Notes: generated from the letters alone by a model not told the origin. Shown: positions 50,158 through 62,953, numbered from the stretch's first letter. The stretch: DNA of 64,000 nucleotides from Alkaliphilus oremlandii OhILAs (GCF_000018325.1 NC_009922.1:2542001-2606000), one strand, 5' to 3'. Translations and numbers: made by a program.

Positions 50158-51378
50158 TTACTGCTTTAATAATTTTATCTTTATAGATTTTGGCTCTAAT
50201 CGAACTTCCGCTATATCCTTTTCTATAATAAAAGGCAATGTAACTACTGGCTCAATGGTGTATTCATTGGCACTTAGTTCTGCTAAATCCACTTCCACTC
50301 TAATAACATTCTTATCGATGGTATCCAATATGGATTTTAAGCCTGTAATCGTTATATTTAAACTCTCTGGAATACTACTCTTATCCAATTTTAAATTTTC
50401 CCCTAAATTGTTAAATAAGATGTTCTCTCTGTTAATTTTGTAGATTTTTTCCTCTAATTTTTCAACGGTTACATCCAGTTTAATCGGTGCTTCACCTTGA
50501 ACAGAAACATTCTCTGGAAGCTCTAGTTTCACATGGACACTCTGATTTTCTGTCAATTGATCTAGTGTAATCTTCTCTGTAGAGACTTCAGAAATATTGT
50601 TGAGTAATTCTTCGTCCCCTCGCAGAATCACCTCTGATGCACTGAGTTTTACTTCGGTAATCTTATACCCTTCTGCTGCCTTCAGTTCGTGAACGCCTTT
50701 CACGGGTACAGATTTTAAGAAAGCAATATCTAGAGATACATCTACATACGGTGTATTTATCTTTACATTCTTTACTTCCTCACCTCTACTGTTCACTGGC
50801 TTCAATGCTAAGCTTGATGAAAGCGACCCGCCTTCTCCTGTAATATCCAATGTTGCTACTACATTTTCTACAGCATTTACATAGCTCTCTGGTCCTTCTA
50901 CCCATACAGCAGTCGGTTTATATACCATCGTTCCTTGATCGAAGTTCTGCTTTGGCTTTCCTGAAATAATTACCTTTACATCCTTAGATTTTTTCACGAT
51001 TCCCTCTAGATCTACCCGAATAAATCGGGGACTAATATCAATTTCAATATTACTGGGAGCAGACACTTCCAAAGGGATCGTATTGGATCCTAACTTATAC
51101 CCTCGTAAATCTGCCTTTACTTGAATTTGATTTTCCTTAATTTTATATATCTCATCCCTTCGTCCCGTAATTTTTGCCCTTACAGTAAAGCCTTCTCCTC
51201 CGACTAAGGCCATATCTTGCTCTTTTAGTTCTTCTACGTTTACAAGATTTACAGGGATATTGGGGATACTTCTACTCTCCTTTGGATTAAAGGCTTCCAT
51301 CACATAAATCCATAAAATAAGAGAAAAAAGAATTGAAATAATCTTGGGTGCGAGATTGTTAATACCTGTCTTATTCAT
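50158..51378 (-). CDS. cdaR: YbbR-domain protein CdaR, regulator of c-di-AMP synthase
   Basis: 406 residues: a TM anchor at ~10-27 (KIISILFSLILWIYVMEAFNP) and about four extracytoplasmic YbbR repeats (each with I.PV.V..... and .V.V.G pattern, e.g. SRSIPNIPVNLVN, VKDVKVIISG-like text, VPVKGVHELKAAEGY). It partners CdaA and modulates c-di-AMP synthesis. It overlaps cdaA by 8 nt; GGAGG precedes ATG 51378. Confidence 0.93.
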   Translation of the reverse strand: MNKTGINNLAPKIISILFSLILWIYVMEAFNPKESRSIPNIPVNLVNVEELKEQDMALVGGEGFTVRAKITGRRDEIYKIKENQIQVKADLRGYKLGSNTIPLEVSAPSNIEIDISPRFIRVDLEGIVKKSKDVKVIISGKPKQNFDQGTMVYKPTAVWVEGPESYVNAVENVVATLDITGEGGSLSSSLALKPVNSRGEEVKNVKINTPYVDVSLDIAFLKSVPVKGVHELKAAEGYKITEVKLSASEVILRGDEELLNNISEVSTEKITLDQLTENQSVHVKLELPENVSVQGEAPIKLDVTVEKLEEKIYKINRENILFNNLGENLKLDKSSIPESLNITITGLKSILDTIDKNVIRVEVDLAELSANEYTIEPVVTLPFIIEKDIAEVRLEPKSIKIKLLKQ

Positions 51379-52198
51379 CCTTCTGCCTCCATTTCATTTT
51401 TAAGAATTGTAGCTTGCGATTTTCTTCGGCCTCATAGCTTTTCAATAAGATTTCAGACAACTTTTCAACATCCAAAAATCTTCTGAGTTTTCCATTTTCA
51501 GCAATAGAAATAGATCCCGTTTCCTCGGAAACAATAACGACCATAGAATCTGATCTCTCTGTAATCCCAATTCCTGCTCGATGTCTCGTACCTAAGGCTT
51601 TACTGATATTTGGATTATCTGTCAATGGTAGAAGGCATCCAGCGGCTAAAATCTGATTCTTTCTCATAACGACAGCGCCATCATGAAGGGGCGTATTTGG
51701 AATAAAAATATTAATCAATAAACCACTGGATATTTTTCCACGAATTTCAGTTCCGGTCTCTACAACTTCACTTAATCCCGTTTCTCTTTCAATAACAATC
51801 AGTGCACCGATTTTTTGTCTCGAAAGGGATCCCACTGCCTCAGTTAATTCTGAAACAGCATTCTTTATCTCTTCTTCTTCGATATCAATGATGGACTTCG
51901 TCAGGAATTTTGTCCTACCGATATATTCTAGAGCTCTTCTCAATTCCGGTTGAAATACAATTAATATGGCAATGACTCCTACTGTCATCGTATTTCTCAA
52001 AATCCAATTGATGACATGAAGCTGAAGCCATCCACTTACCTGCGTGGCCAATAGCAATAAAATAATTCCCTTTATAAGCTGCTCGGCCCTAGTTTCTCTA
52101 ATTAACATATATAATTTATAAAAAACAAAGGCAACAATTGCCATGTCGGCAATATCTCTAATCCCAATATTCATAAATAATTCCAGAACATCTTGCAC
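51371..52198 (-). CDS. cdaA: Diadenylate cyclase CdaA
   Basis: About 275 residues: three membrane helices at ~15-85, then the DisA_N/DAC domain with both catalytic motifs, LHDGAVVMRKNQI (DGA) and LGTRHRAGIGITE (RHR), and VSEETGSISIAENG. It condenses two ATP to c-di-AMP, controlling potassium, turgor and wall homeostasis. Start: GTG at 52198 (AGAGG about 9 nt upstream); another GTG at 52207 abuts that site. Usually followed by cdaR-glmM; here glmM is separated by some 33 kb. Confidence 0.96.
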   Translation of the reverse strand: MQDVLELFMNIGIRDIADMAIVAFVFYKLYMLIRETRAEQLIKGIILLLLATQVSGWLQLHVINWILRNTMTVGVIAILIVFQPELRRALEYIGRTKFLTKSIIDIEEEEIKNAVSELTEAVGSLSRQKIGALIVIERETGLSEVVETGTEIRGKISSGLLINIFIPNTPLHDGAVVMRKNQILAAGCLLPLTDNPNISKALGTRHRAGIGITERSDSMVVIVSEETGSISIAENGKLRRFLDVEKLSEILLKSYEAEENRKLQFLKMKWRQKDE

Positions 52199-52207
52199 GG
52201 AAAGCAC

Positions 52208-52546
52208 CCTCTTGTCTCGATTTTTCTATATCTAAATTAAGACTTTATATATGTAGATTTCTACTCATAAAAAGTCATATTTGTTAAGTTTATTTAGTTG
52301 AATCTTTATTTCTATTTACCTAAAGATTGTTTTTTTAGAATTGTCACTCTCAGAATGGTATTTATATTTTATAATTTCATAATTTCATCTCTACCTATAA
52401 TATTATCCTAAATTTTCAAAAAAGGAAATGAAGAATTTAAAATTATCTGTTCTCTTTCAAAATAAAAATTTCAATCTCAAATATTTTTAATTTCTTATTT
52501 TTTGAAAAGTTTTTAACAGCCTACCGCTGCATTTTGTAGAACAATA
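52208..52546. other. Gene-free AT-rich region upstream of cdaA
   Basis: About 340 bp without a credible reading frame. It should contain the cdaA promoter. CTCAGAATGGT at about 52352-52362 resembles part of the 107-bp repeat and could be a decayed fragment; otherwise I see nothing in it. Confidence 0.5.
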
Positions 52547-52652
52547 AAAAAAGCTTCTAGAGAAGCGTTGTAAGGAAGCTTTTTTTAACTCATTTACGGT
52601 AAAGTTCTCCTTTGAAAGCTTTTTATAAGTAGAACGTTCCTATTTGCTATAA
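52547..52652. repeat. Dispersed copy 3 of the 107-bp repeat (inverted, diverged)
   Basis: Aligned in reverse complement to the tandem units at 40282-40495. The central block ACTCATTTACGGTAAAGTTCT differs from the complement of the tandem units by one base in over 20; flanking arms keep AAGCTTCT and the GTAGAAC segment. The ends remain inverted repeats. Confidence 0.85.
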
Positions 52653-52706
52653 AAAATAGGATTCTAATGAATCCTATGATTATAATATAGTCTCAACTAG
52701 AAGTTA

Positions 52707-52859
52707 TTATTTTTTAGTCATCTCATTGATATATTCGATTTTTAATTTGGACATTTCTACATACTGTTCATATGTAATTTGCTGTTTTTCATACAGCATA
52801 TCCATCACTTCCATAAAACTCTTACAGATATCCAGTATCTCTTCTCTCAAAACATCCAT
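52707..52859 (-). CDS. Small 50-residue protein of unknown function
   Basis: ATG 52859 with GGGGGAG 9 nt upstream opens 50 codons to a TAA at 52707. The product is charged and helical (MDVLREEILDICKSF..., ending INEMTKK), with 11 Glu/Asp and 8 Lys/Arg, no membrane segment and no recognised domain. The strong ribosome binding site and isolated position between cdaA and the acyl-reductase-like gene support it as real. Small helical proteins of this type occur in Clostridia near sporulation or signalling genes, but I cannot assign a function. Confidence 0.6.
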   Translation of the reverse strand: MDVLREEILDICKSFMEVMDMLYEKQQITYEQYVEMSKLKIEYINEMTKK

Positions 52860-53063
52860 TATGATACTCCCCCAATTTTAGTATCTGCTCATACTTAAAT
52901 CATACAATAAATGCTAAAAATTGCAAGTGAAATTATAAAATGGTATATCAGTACTAATATAGATCATGTCCTTTGTACTATATGAGCTTTCATCAATTCA
53001 CTACATATTATATCGTATTATTTTATAGATTTAAATATGAATACTATTTTTTTATCACGATCT

Positions 53064-54143
53064 TTATACGTATACTTTTCCTATGTTATTGATAACGTCC
53101 TGTATATATCCTTCATCTACTACCTTTTCAAAACTTCTAAGTCCGGCAATTCTAAATCCATGCTTCTCTGCAAGCCGATTGATTTCATCAACCTTTTCTA
53201 TTTTCATGGATCTTCCGATACTAAAGTTTTCATATTTCCCTTCTAGGGATAAAATCATAGTCTCTGCCATACAAGCATAACATAATCCCTTTGGAAATCC
53301 AAAGTTAAAATTAAAATCTACACCATCGGGCACCTGGATCACACCACCATCTATCACTAATACATCTTTTCTCTGTTCTCTCACCAACTTCGATACATCT
53401 CTTGGCCTGGCCACATCACAAACCACTGCACCACTTTTAATATATTCTGGCTTGATGATATCGTCAATACTGCTGGTTACCGTAATTACTACATCTGCAT
53501 TTTTAATCCCTTCTTTTATGCTACTGCTACATTCTATTGAAATAGACTCCCCATACTTTTGAATAAATTCTTCTTTTACTGCTAAAAGCTTCTCGTTGCT
53601 TCTACTGATGATTGTTGTTTTTCTAGCCTCTCTACAAGCAAGTTCAGCACATACCTTTCCTATAGACCCCGTGGCTCCTACCACAGCAATTTCACATTCC
53701 TTTAAATTTTTATCCAGTAATCTGCATGCTTGCTTCGTCGCTTCAAATGCAGAAGCCACTGTATAAGTATTTCCTGTGGTCACAGCAATCCCTAAATTAT
53801 TGGCAATCGTTACACCACCGTCCCCTATCACTGAGGTATACGCTCCAAGACCCACTATTTTTGCACCCAAGCTTTCAGCCATTTTACCTGCCTTTATTAT
53901 TTTCCTTAGGACATATTCTTCTGACATTTCAATCATCATCTTTGAGGTCATTGGAACACCGACAAACCATCCCTCCGATTCTTGGTATGTACTCTTTACA
54001 TTCGTAATGTGTGAGGTAATGGAGGGAGGCATACTGCGCACCAGCTTTTCTGTCATATTTTTAGGCAGTATTTTTAAAAATCCATATTTTTTATAGATAT
54101 CATCAATCTCTATTGGATGAACGATAAAAGCAAAACGATTCAT
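53064..54143 (-). CDS. Homologue of cyanobacterial long-chain acyl-ACP reductase (AAR)
   Basis: 359 residues. The NAD(P)-binding motif VVGATGSIGKVCAEL (about 154-168), LGAYTSVIGDGG and TTGNTYTVASAFEA match AAR landmarks (GGFTSI, TTGNT.TA). The active-site region YACMAETMILSLEG..NFSIGR (Cys291) corresponds to the ACFAEAML..NFSWGR segment whose Cys forms the acyl-thioester in cyanobacterial AAR. Such enzymes reduce acyl-ACP/CoA to fatty aldehyde with NADPH. Automatic annotation would probably call it shikimate dehydrogenase-like, which the Cys motif argues against. It starts 5 nt after a class III aminotransferase gene; start 54143 chosen for GGAGGG upstream. Confidence 0.82.
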   Translation of the reverse strand: MNRFAFIVHPIEIDDIYKKYGFLKILPKNMTEKLVRSMPPSITSHITNVKSTYQESEGWFVGVPMTSKMMIEMSEEYVLRKIIKAGKMAESLGAKIVGLGAYTSVIGDGGVTIANNLGIAVTTGNTYTVASAFEATKQACRLLDKNLKECEIAVVGATGSIGKVCAELACREARKTTIISRSNEKLLAVKEEFIQKYGESISIECSSSIKEGIKNADVVITVTSSIDDIIKPEYIKSGAVVCDVARPRDVSKLVREQRKDVLVIDGGVIQVPDGVDFNFNFGFPKGLCYACMAETMILSLEGKYENFSIGRSMKIEKVDEINRLAEKHGFRIAGLRSFEKVVDEGYIQDVINNIGKVYV

Positions 54144-54147
54144 AGAT

Positions 54148-55560
54148 TTATTTCCCTCCACTCACTACAGATTTTATAATATTTTTAGCGGCATTTAAAG
54201 TAATCGATCCCATACTTTTATTTCTGATGAGAATATCTTCTAATGCGTTAATAAATCGGTCCAATTGCTCATAGGTAACAGTCAGTGGTGGTTCTATTCG
54301 AATCACATTGGGATTGTTTAATGTATACGCTGTAATTATGTTATAGTGGTTCATCAATTCATTGGCTACAATAGCCCCTGTATATTCAGCAATGAGTTCT
54401 TGCATATTTTTGTTCATTAAATTATTGATTAAAGGAAATTTTATTGTGCTAAATTCCAGTCCTATCATAAGCCCTCTTCCTCTTACATCTTTTAAAATTG
54501 GATATTGTTCTCTTAATTGAACTAATTTGCTTAAGACATAGTTTCCTTTTTCTAAGGCTTCATTTTGCAAATTATTTTCTTCTATAAATTGTATTGTAGA
54601 AATACCGGCTGCTGCTGCCCATGTATTTCCACCAAAAGTAGAAGTGTGCAATAAGCATCGCTCCAAAGAACCATATGCGCTTTTCCATATTTCTTCCTTT
54701 GTTATATATGCACCGATAGGAATAATTCCTCCACTTAAGGATTTAGCAATACACATAATATCAGGCACTACATCTTCTGCATCACAAGCAAACCAATGCC
54801 CTGTTCTACCTAATCCAGTCTGTATCTCATCTGCAATCAACAATACGCCATACTGTGAACAAAGTTTTTTTGCTTTCCTTAAATAGTCCACAGGTGGAAG
54901 AATAATCCCTCCCTCACCTTGAATCGGTTCTACGATAAATGCTGCAACATCATTATATTCTTCTAAAATCAATTTTAGTGCAGATAGGTCTCCATAGGGA
55001 ACCTCCGTAGCTAGGGGTACCATCGGTTCAAAATATTGCTTATACTTATCTCTTCCCGTAACCGATAATGCACCCATGGATTTTCCATGAAAAGCACCCT
55101 TACAGTAGATTACTCTGGATTTTTTGGTTGCTATTTTTGCGATCTTCAATGCACCTTCTACGGCTTCTGCACCACTGTTACAGAAAAAGGTATATTTCAA
55201 ATCTCCTGGTGTTATTGTGGCTAGATTTTTTGCTAATACGCTTGTCAACGGATTCATGGCCAATTGTAATATATTGGGCATATGGTTGATCTTGTTTAAT
55301 GAATCGATTATGAATTCATTATTATGTCCCACGTTCAGGGAACCGTACCCACCTAGGAAATCTAGATATTCATTTCCTTCCTTATCCCAAACAATCATAT
55401 CCTTTGCCTTGACGAAATTTTTATTAAAACCCAGTGTTTTTAAAATCATGGCAAATTGCGGATTCATATATCTTCTATAGTTTTCTTCCGCTTCCTCATT
55501 GCCACATTCCAGGGCTTCCTCTATAGAGATCAATTTTTTATTATCTATTTGATTCACCAT
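54148..55560 (-). CDS. Class III PLP-dependent aminotransferase (putrescine aminotransferase-like)
   Basis: 470 residues of the ornithine/putrescine/4-aminobutyrate aminotransferase group: DFLGGYGSLNVGHN, FCNSGAEAVEGALKIA, KGAFHGKSMGALSVTGR, EPIQGEGGI, LIADEIQTGLGRTG and the PLP lysine in CIAKSLSGG. The first ~40 residues are an extra N-terminal extension common in YgjG-type enzymes. It transfers an amino group between an amine and a 2-oxoacid, and amination of an aldehyde is within the family's range. With the AAR homologue 5 nt downstream it could form an acyl-thioester to aldehyde to primary amine route; this pairing is inference. GAGGAAG precedes ATG 55560. Confidence 0.9.
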   Translation of the reverse strand: MVNQIDNKKLISIEEALECGNEEAEENYRRYMNPQFAMILKTLGFNKNFVKAKDMIVWDKEGNEYLDFLGGYGSLNVGHNNEFIIDSLNKINHMPNILQLAMNPLTSVLAKNLATITPGDLKYTFFCNSGAEAVEGALKIAKIATKKSRVIYCKGAFHGKSMGALSVTGRDKYKQYFEPMVPLATEVPYGDLSALKLILEEYNDVAAFIVEPIQGEGGIILPPVDYLRKAKKLCSQYGVLLIADEIQTGLGRTGHWFACDAEDVVPDIMCIAKSLSGGIIPIGAYITKEEIWKSAYGSLERCLLHTSTFGGNTWAAAAGISTIQFIEENNLQNEALEKGNYVLSKLVQLREQYPILKDVRGRGLMIGLEFSTIKFPLINNLMNKNMQELIAEYTGAIVANELMNHYNIITAYTLNNPNVIRIEPPLTVTYEQLDRFINALEDILIRNKSMGSITLNAAKNIIKSVVSGGK

Positions 55561-55723
55561 TATTCACTTCCTCGTAAAATGAATTTCAAATCTATTTACG
55601 ATTTTTTCCAACTTATGGCTGATCTATTCTATTATATTGAAATAAAAATTTTTCATTTCCATTCAATAGATTTATCGCTCAGTCAACCCTAAGTTTTGGT
55701 TAGAAATTTTAGTGCCTAAAATA

Positions 55724-55827
55724 GAAAAAGCTTCTACAGAAGCATTCTAAGGAAGTTTTTGAAACTCATTTACGGTAAAACTCTTTTTTGTGAGCATATT
55801 GTAAATGAAGATTTTCCATTCATTATA
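55724..55827. repeat. Dispersed copy 4 of the 107-bp repeat (inverted, diverged)
   Basis: Same orientation as copy 3. It shares AAAAAGCTTCT, GGAAG..TTTTGAAACTCATTTACGG and the trailing ATTATA segment with the family; the right half is more diverged. It lies between the aminotransferase gene and the rRNA operon terminators. Confidence 0.75.
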
Positions 55828-55829
55828 CA

Positions 55830-55866
55830 AAAACCTCCCTTATGAAATCTAAAGGAGGCCTTTTAA
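55830..55866 (-). terminator. Second terminator hairpin after the rRNA operon
   Basis: CCTCC/GGAGG core with A/T extension and TTTTT on the minus strand, about 70 bp beyond the first terminator; probably backs up termination of the rRNA/tRNA transcript. Confidence 0.6.
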
Positions 55867-55937
55867 AAATATATCAACTTGTTTCTTCTTTCAATTCTTA
55901 CAATAAATAAAGTGGATGCATAATTTCTTTAAAACAT

Positions 55938-55971
55938 AAAAAAGCAAGAGACCTATATCTCTTGCTTTTTT
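55938..55971. terminator. rRNA/tRNA operon terminator
   Basis: A perfect 14-bp stem (AAAAAAGCAAGAGA/TCTCTTGCTTTTTT) with a 6-nt loop directly after the last tRNA gene. Confidence 0.92.
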
Positions 55972-55979
55972 ATTTATTT

Positions 55980-56054
55980 TGGTGACCCCTAGGGGAATCG
56001 AACCCCTGTTACCGCCGTGAAAGGGCGGTGTCTTGACCGCTTGACCAAGAGGCC
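55980..56054 (-). tRNA. tRNA-Glu (TTC)
   Basis: Anticodon loop CTTTCAC; encoded CCA. The fifth acceptor-stem pair is T-G here, C-G in the copy at 62559. Last gene of the second rRNA operon. Confidence 0.95.
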
Positions 56055-56060
56055 ATAATT

Positions 56061-56136
<76 letters not shown>

Positions 56137-56151
56137 ATGAATTTGTAAAAA

Positions 56152-56240
56152 TGGTGCCGAAGACCGGAATCGAACCGGTACGATCTTGAAGGACCGCAGG
56201 ATTTTAAGTCCTGTGCGTCTGCCAGTTCCGCCACTTCGGC
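56152..56240 (-). tRNA. tRNA-Leu (TAA)
   Basis: Long variable arm; anticodon loop CTTAAAA; CCA encoded. Confidence 0.95.
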
Positions 56241-56242
56241 AT

Positions 56243-56302
56243 GCTTCAATTACCAAAATCCTTAATTTTGTGCAATTGGAGTACTCAGCATTAGCCGAGT
56301 TT
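56243..56302. repeat. Two-hairpin spacer repeat, copy A
   Basis: About 60 bp between tRNA-Leu and tRNA-Asn: one inverted repeat around AAAAT..ATTTT, then GTACTCAGCATTAGCCGAGT, a second hairpin. Near-identical to copy D. Confidence 0.85.
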
Positions 56303-56313
56303 CTTATTAAAAG

Positions 56314-56389
56314 TGGCTCCAAAGAGAGGGCTCGAACCTCCAACCTACCGGTTAACAGCCGGTTGCTCCACCATTGAGCTACTTTGGAA
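56314..56389 (-). tRNA. tRNA-Asn (GTT)
   Basis: Anticodon loop CTGTTAA; CCA encoded; just downstream of 5S rRNA. Confidence 0.95.
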
Positions 56390-56395
56390 CAATAT

Positions 56396-56511
56396 ATCGC
56401 AGCGACCTACTCTCCCAGGCAGCTTCCCGCCAAGTACCATCAGCGCTGAAGGGCTTAACTACTGTGTTCGGTATGGGAACAGGTGTGACCCCTTCGCTAT
56501 AGCCACGACAT
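56396..56511 (-). rRNA. 5S rRNA
   Basis: About 116 nt with the conserved core CCATACCGAACACAG and complementary ends. Ends are approximate. Confidence 0.92.
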
Positions 56512-56571
56512 GCTTTAATCACCCAAATCTTCGATTTGGTGTGAGTGGAGTACTCAGCATTAGCTGAGTTT
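56512..56571. repeat. Two-hairpin spacer repeat, copy B
   Basis: Between 5S and 23S. First hairpin CCAAATC/GATTTGG with loop TTC, then ACTCAGCATTAGCTGAGT. Confidence 0.85.
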
Positions 56572-56594
56572 CCTTTAAGAGAATTAATTCTCTC

Positions 56595-56613
56595 AAAACT
56601 GAATAATGTTAGA
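56595..56613 (-). other. 23S processing stem, 3' arm
   Basis: AAAACTGAATAATGTTAGA pairs perfectly with 59636-59654 across the 23S gene, forming the RNase III-type precursor stem. Confidence 0.75.
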
Positions 56614-56621
56614 AAAATGTA

Positions 56622-59558
<2,937 letters not shown>

Positions 59559-59635
59559 AAAGCTATATATATGAACTACATAAATTAAATTATATAGTTA
59601 CATTCTTGTTTCTTTGTTACTTCATCAATTGTTTC

Positions 59636-59654
59636 TCTAACATTATTCAGTTTT
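59636..59654 (-). other. 23S processing stem, 5' arm
   Basis: Perfect complement of 56595-56613. Confidence 0.75.
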
Positions 59655-59667
59655 CAAAGAACTATAT

Positions 59668-59744
<77 letters not shown>

Positions 59745-59937
59745 ATTTTTTCAATTTTCCAAATTTCACATTGGCTATTCTTGAAAAATAAAAGTCTTTC
59801 AAAATTAAAAGGTCGTCTATTGCTATCGCAATGACTCCCGTTGCACTTAAAATCTTCCGATTTTCAAGTGTTTGAAATTTTACCAATTTCCAACACCAAA
59901 GCTAGAAACTGATATTTAAAGGACTTTAAAGTCCCTC

Positions 59938-59957
59938 AAAACTAAACAGTATAGATT
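59938..59957 (-). other. 16S processing stem, 3' arm
   Basis: A 20-nt segment perfectly complementary to 61563-61582 on the other side of 16S; the RNase III precursor stem. Confidence 0.78.
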
Positions 59958-59963
59958 CGCCAT

Positions 59964-61485
<1,522 letters not shown>

Positions 61486-61562
61486 AAATTGTTTGAATTT
61501 CTGGGTTCCATTCTTTAAAATGGATTGCTCAGTTTTAAACTGACTTTAAAAATTTTGGCTTA

Positions 61563-61582
61563 AATCTATACTGTTTAGTTTT
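61563..61582 (-). other. 16S processing stem, 5' arm
   Basis: Perfect 20-nt complement of 59938-59957, in the 16S leader. Confidence 0.78.
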
Positions 61583-61626
61583 CAAAGACCTTTTTTTGTG
61601 TGCCGCCTTGTTTCGGCGACTTTCTT

Positions 61627-61655
61627 AATATATCACACTTGAAATCTTATGTCAA
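61627..61655 (-). promoter_or_regulatory. rRNA operon promoter
   Basis: TTGACA, 17 bp, TATATT on the minus strand, about 140 bp upstream of 16S. Together with the terminator just upstream this makes the downstream rRNA operon independent. Confidence 0.85.
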
Positions 61656-61734
61656 TAACTTTTTTTATTTTTTTGTCGAATATTACATTTTTTATCCGAT
61701 CAATTCTATAAAAAGCAAACCCATTATAGACAAT

Positions 61735-61766
61735 AAAAAAGAGAGTTATTCAATATCTAATCTCTC
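61735..61766 (-). terminator. Terminator after tRNA-Phe, ending the upstream rRNA/tRNA operon
   Basis: GAGAG..TTA/TAA.CTCTC hairpin followed by TTTTTT on the minus strand, immediately after tRNA-Phe. Confidence 0.78.
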
Positions 61767-61769
61767 AAA

Positions 61770-61845
61770 TGGTGCCCAGAGGCGGAATCGAACCACCGAC
61801 ACGGGGATTTTCAGTCCCCTGCTCTACCGACTGAGCTATCTGGGC
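61770..61845 (-). tRNA. tRNA-Phe (GAA)
   Basis: Anticodon loop CTGAAAA; CCA encoded; last gene of the 12-tRNA array. Confidence 0.95.
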
Positions 61846-61854
61846 TTTTAAAAC

Positions 61855-61931
<77 letters not shown>

Positions 61932-61941
61932 CTAATTAAAA

Positions 61942-62016
61942 TGGAGCGGAAGACGGGACTCGAACCCGCGACCCTCGCCTTGGCAAGGCGATGCTCTACC
62001 ACTGAGCCACTTCCGC
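61942..62016 (-). tRNA. tRNA-Gly (GCC)
   Basis: Anticodon loop TTGCCAA; the 3' end reads CTCCA, so CCA is encoded with discriminator T. Confidence 0.95.
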
Positions 62017-62042
62017 ATGTTTTTTAATTTTTTAAAAAAATA

Positions 62043-62125
62043 TGGTGCGGGTGAAGGGAGTCGAACCCCCACGGTTTCCCGCTAGATCCTAAGTCTAGTG
62101 CGTCTGCCAATTCCGCCACACCCGC
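62043..62125 (-). tRNA. tRNA-Leu (TAG)
   Basis: Anticodon loop CTTAGGA; long variable arm; CCA encoded. Confidence 0.95.
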
Positions 62126-62134
62126 ATATTTTAT

Positions 62135-62219
62135 TGGTGGAGGGAGAAGGATTCGAACCTTCGAAGTCGTTGACAACAGATTTACAGTCTGCCCCCTTTG
62201 GCCGCTCGGGAACCCCTCC
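62135..62219 (-). tRNA. tRNA-Tyr (GTA)
   Basis: Anticodon loop CTGTAAA; long variable arm; CCA encoded. Confidence 0.95.
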
Positions 62220-62286
62220 TTGTTTTAACCACCAGATATTTAACTTGTTTCAAATGAAATCTTTATGTTCACTTTTAAAATAAAAA

Positions 62287-62363
62287 TGGAGCTGGTGATG
62301 GGATTCGAACCCGCGACCTGCTGATTACAAATCAGCTGCTCTGGCCAACTGAGCTACACCAGC
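62287..62363 (-). tRNA. tRNA-Thr (TGT)
   Basis: Anticodon loop TTTGTAA; CCA encoded. Confidence 0.94.
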
Positions 62364-62394
62364 ATGCTAAATGATGCTTCTTTTTATTTAAAAA

Positions 62395-62471
62395 TGGCGA
62401 TCCGGAAGGGGCTCGAACCCTCGACCTCCAGCGTGACAGGCTGGCATTCTAACCAACTGAACTACCGGACC
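62395..62471 (-). tRNA. tRNA-Asp (GTC)
   Basis: Anticodon loop CTGTCAC; CCA encoded. Confidence 0.95.
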
Positions 62472-62475
62472 ATTT

Positions 62476-62551
62476 TGGTGGGCGCAACAGGACTTGAACC
62501 TGTGACCCCCTGCTTGTAAGGCAGGTGCTCTCCCAGCTGAGCTATGCGCCC
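62476..62551 (-). tRNA. tRNA-Val (TAC)
   Basis: Anticodon loop CTTACAA; CCA encoded. Confidence 0.95.
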
Positions 62552-62558
62552 AAAATTT

Positions 62559-62633
62559 TGGTGACCCCTAGGGGAATCGAACCCCTGTTACCGCCGTGAA
62601 AGGGCGGTGTCTTGACCGCTTGACCAAGGGGCC
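62559..62633 (-). tRNA. tRNA-Glu (TTC), second copy
   Basis: Differs from the copy at 55980 by one base in the acceptor stem (C-G pair instead of T-G). Confidence 0.95.
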
Positions 62634-62639
62634 ATAATT

Positions 62640-62715
<76 letters not shown>

Positions 62716-62719
62716 ATGT

Positions 62720-62779
62720 GTTTCAATCATCTAAATCTTCGATTTAGTTTGATTGGAGTACTCGATACTAGCCGAGTTT
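62720..62779. repeat. Two-hairpin spacer repeat, copy C
   Basis: Between tRNA-Leu and tRNA-fMet. First hairpin CTAAATC/GATTTAG; second ACTCGATACTAGCCGAGT. Confidence 0.8.
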
Positions 62780-62791
62780 GAATTTAAAAGT

Positions 62792-62880
62792 TGGTGCCGA
62801 AGACCGGAATCGAACCGGTACGATCTTGAAGGACCGCAGGATTTTAAGTCCTGTGCGTCTGCCAGTTCCGCCACTTCGGC
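62792..62880 (-). tRNA. tRNA-Leu (TAA), second copy
   Basis: Identical to the copy at 56152. Confidence 0.95.
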
Positions 62881-62882
62881 AT

Positions 62883-62942
62883 GCTTCAATTACCAAAATC
62901 CTTAATTTTGTGCAATTGGAGTACTCAGTATTAGCCGAGTTT
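62883..62942. repeat. Two-hairpin spacer repeat, copy D
   Basis: Between tRNA-Leu and tRNA-Asn; differs from copy A by a single base in the second hairpin loop (GTATTAGC for GCATTAGC). Confidence 0.85.
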
Positions 62943-62953
62943 CTTATTAAAAA

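Noticed and set aside
53064..54143. Shikimate dehydrogenase
   Set aside because: The catalytic Lys/Asp pattern of AroE is not seen, whereas the AAR Cys segment and TTGNT motif are.
52547..55827. Insertion sequences around the dispersed repeats
   Set aside because: No transposase or its remnants; copies are about 105 bp with internal hairpins only.
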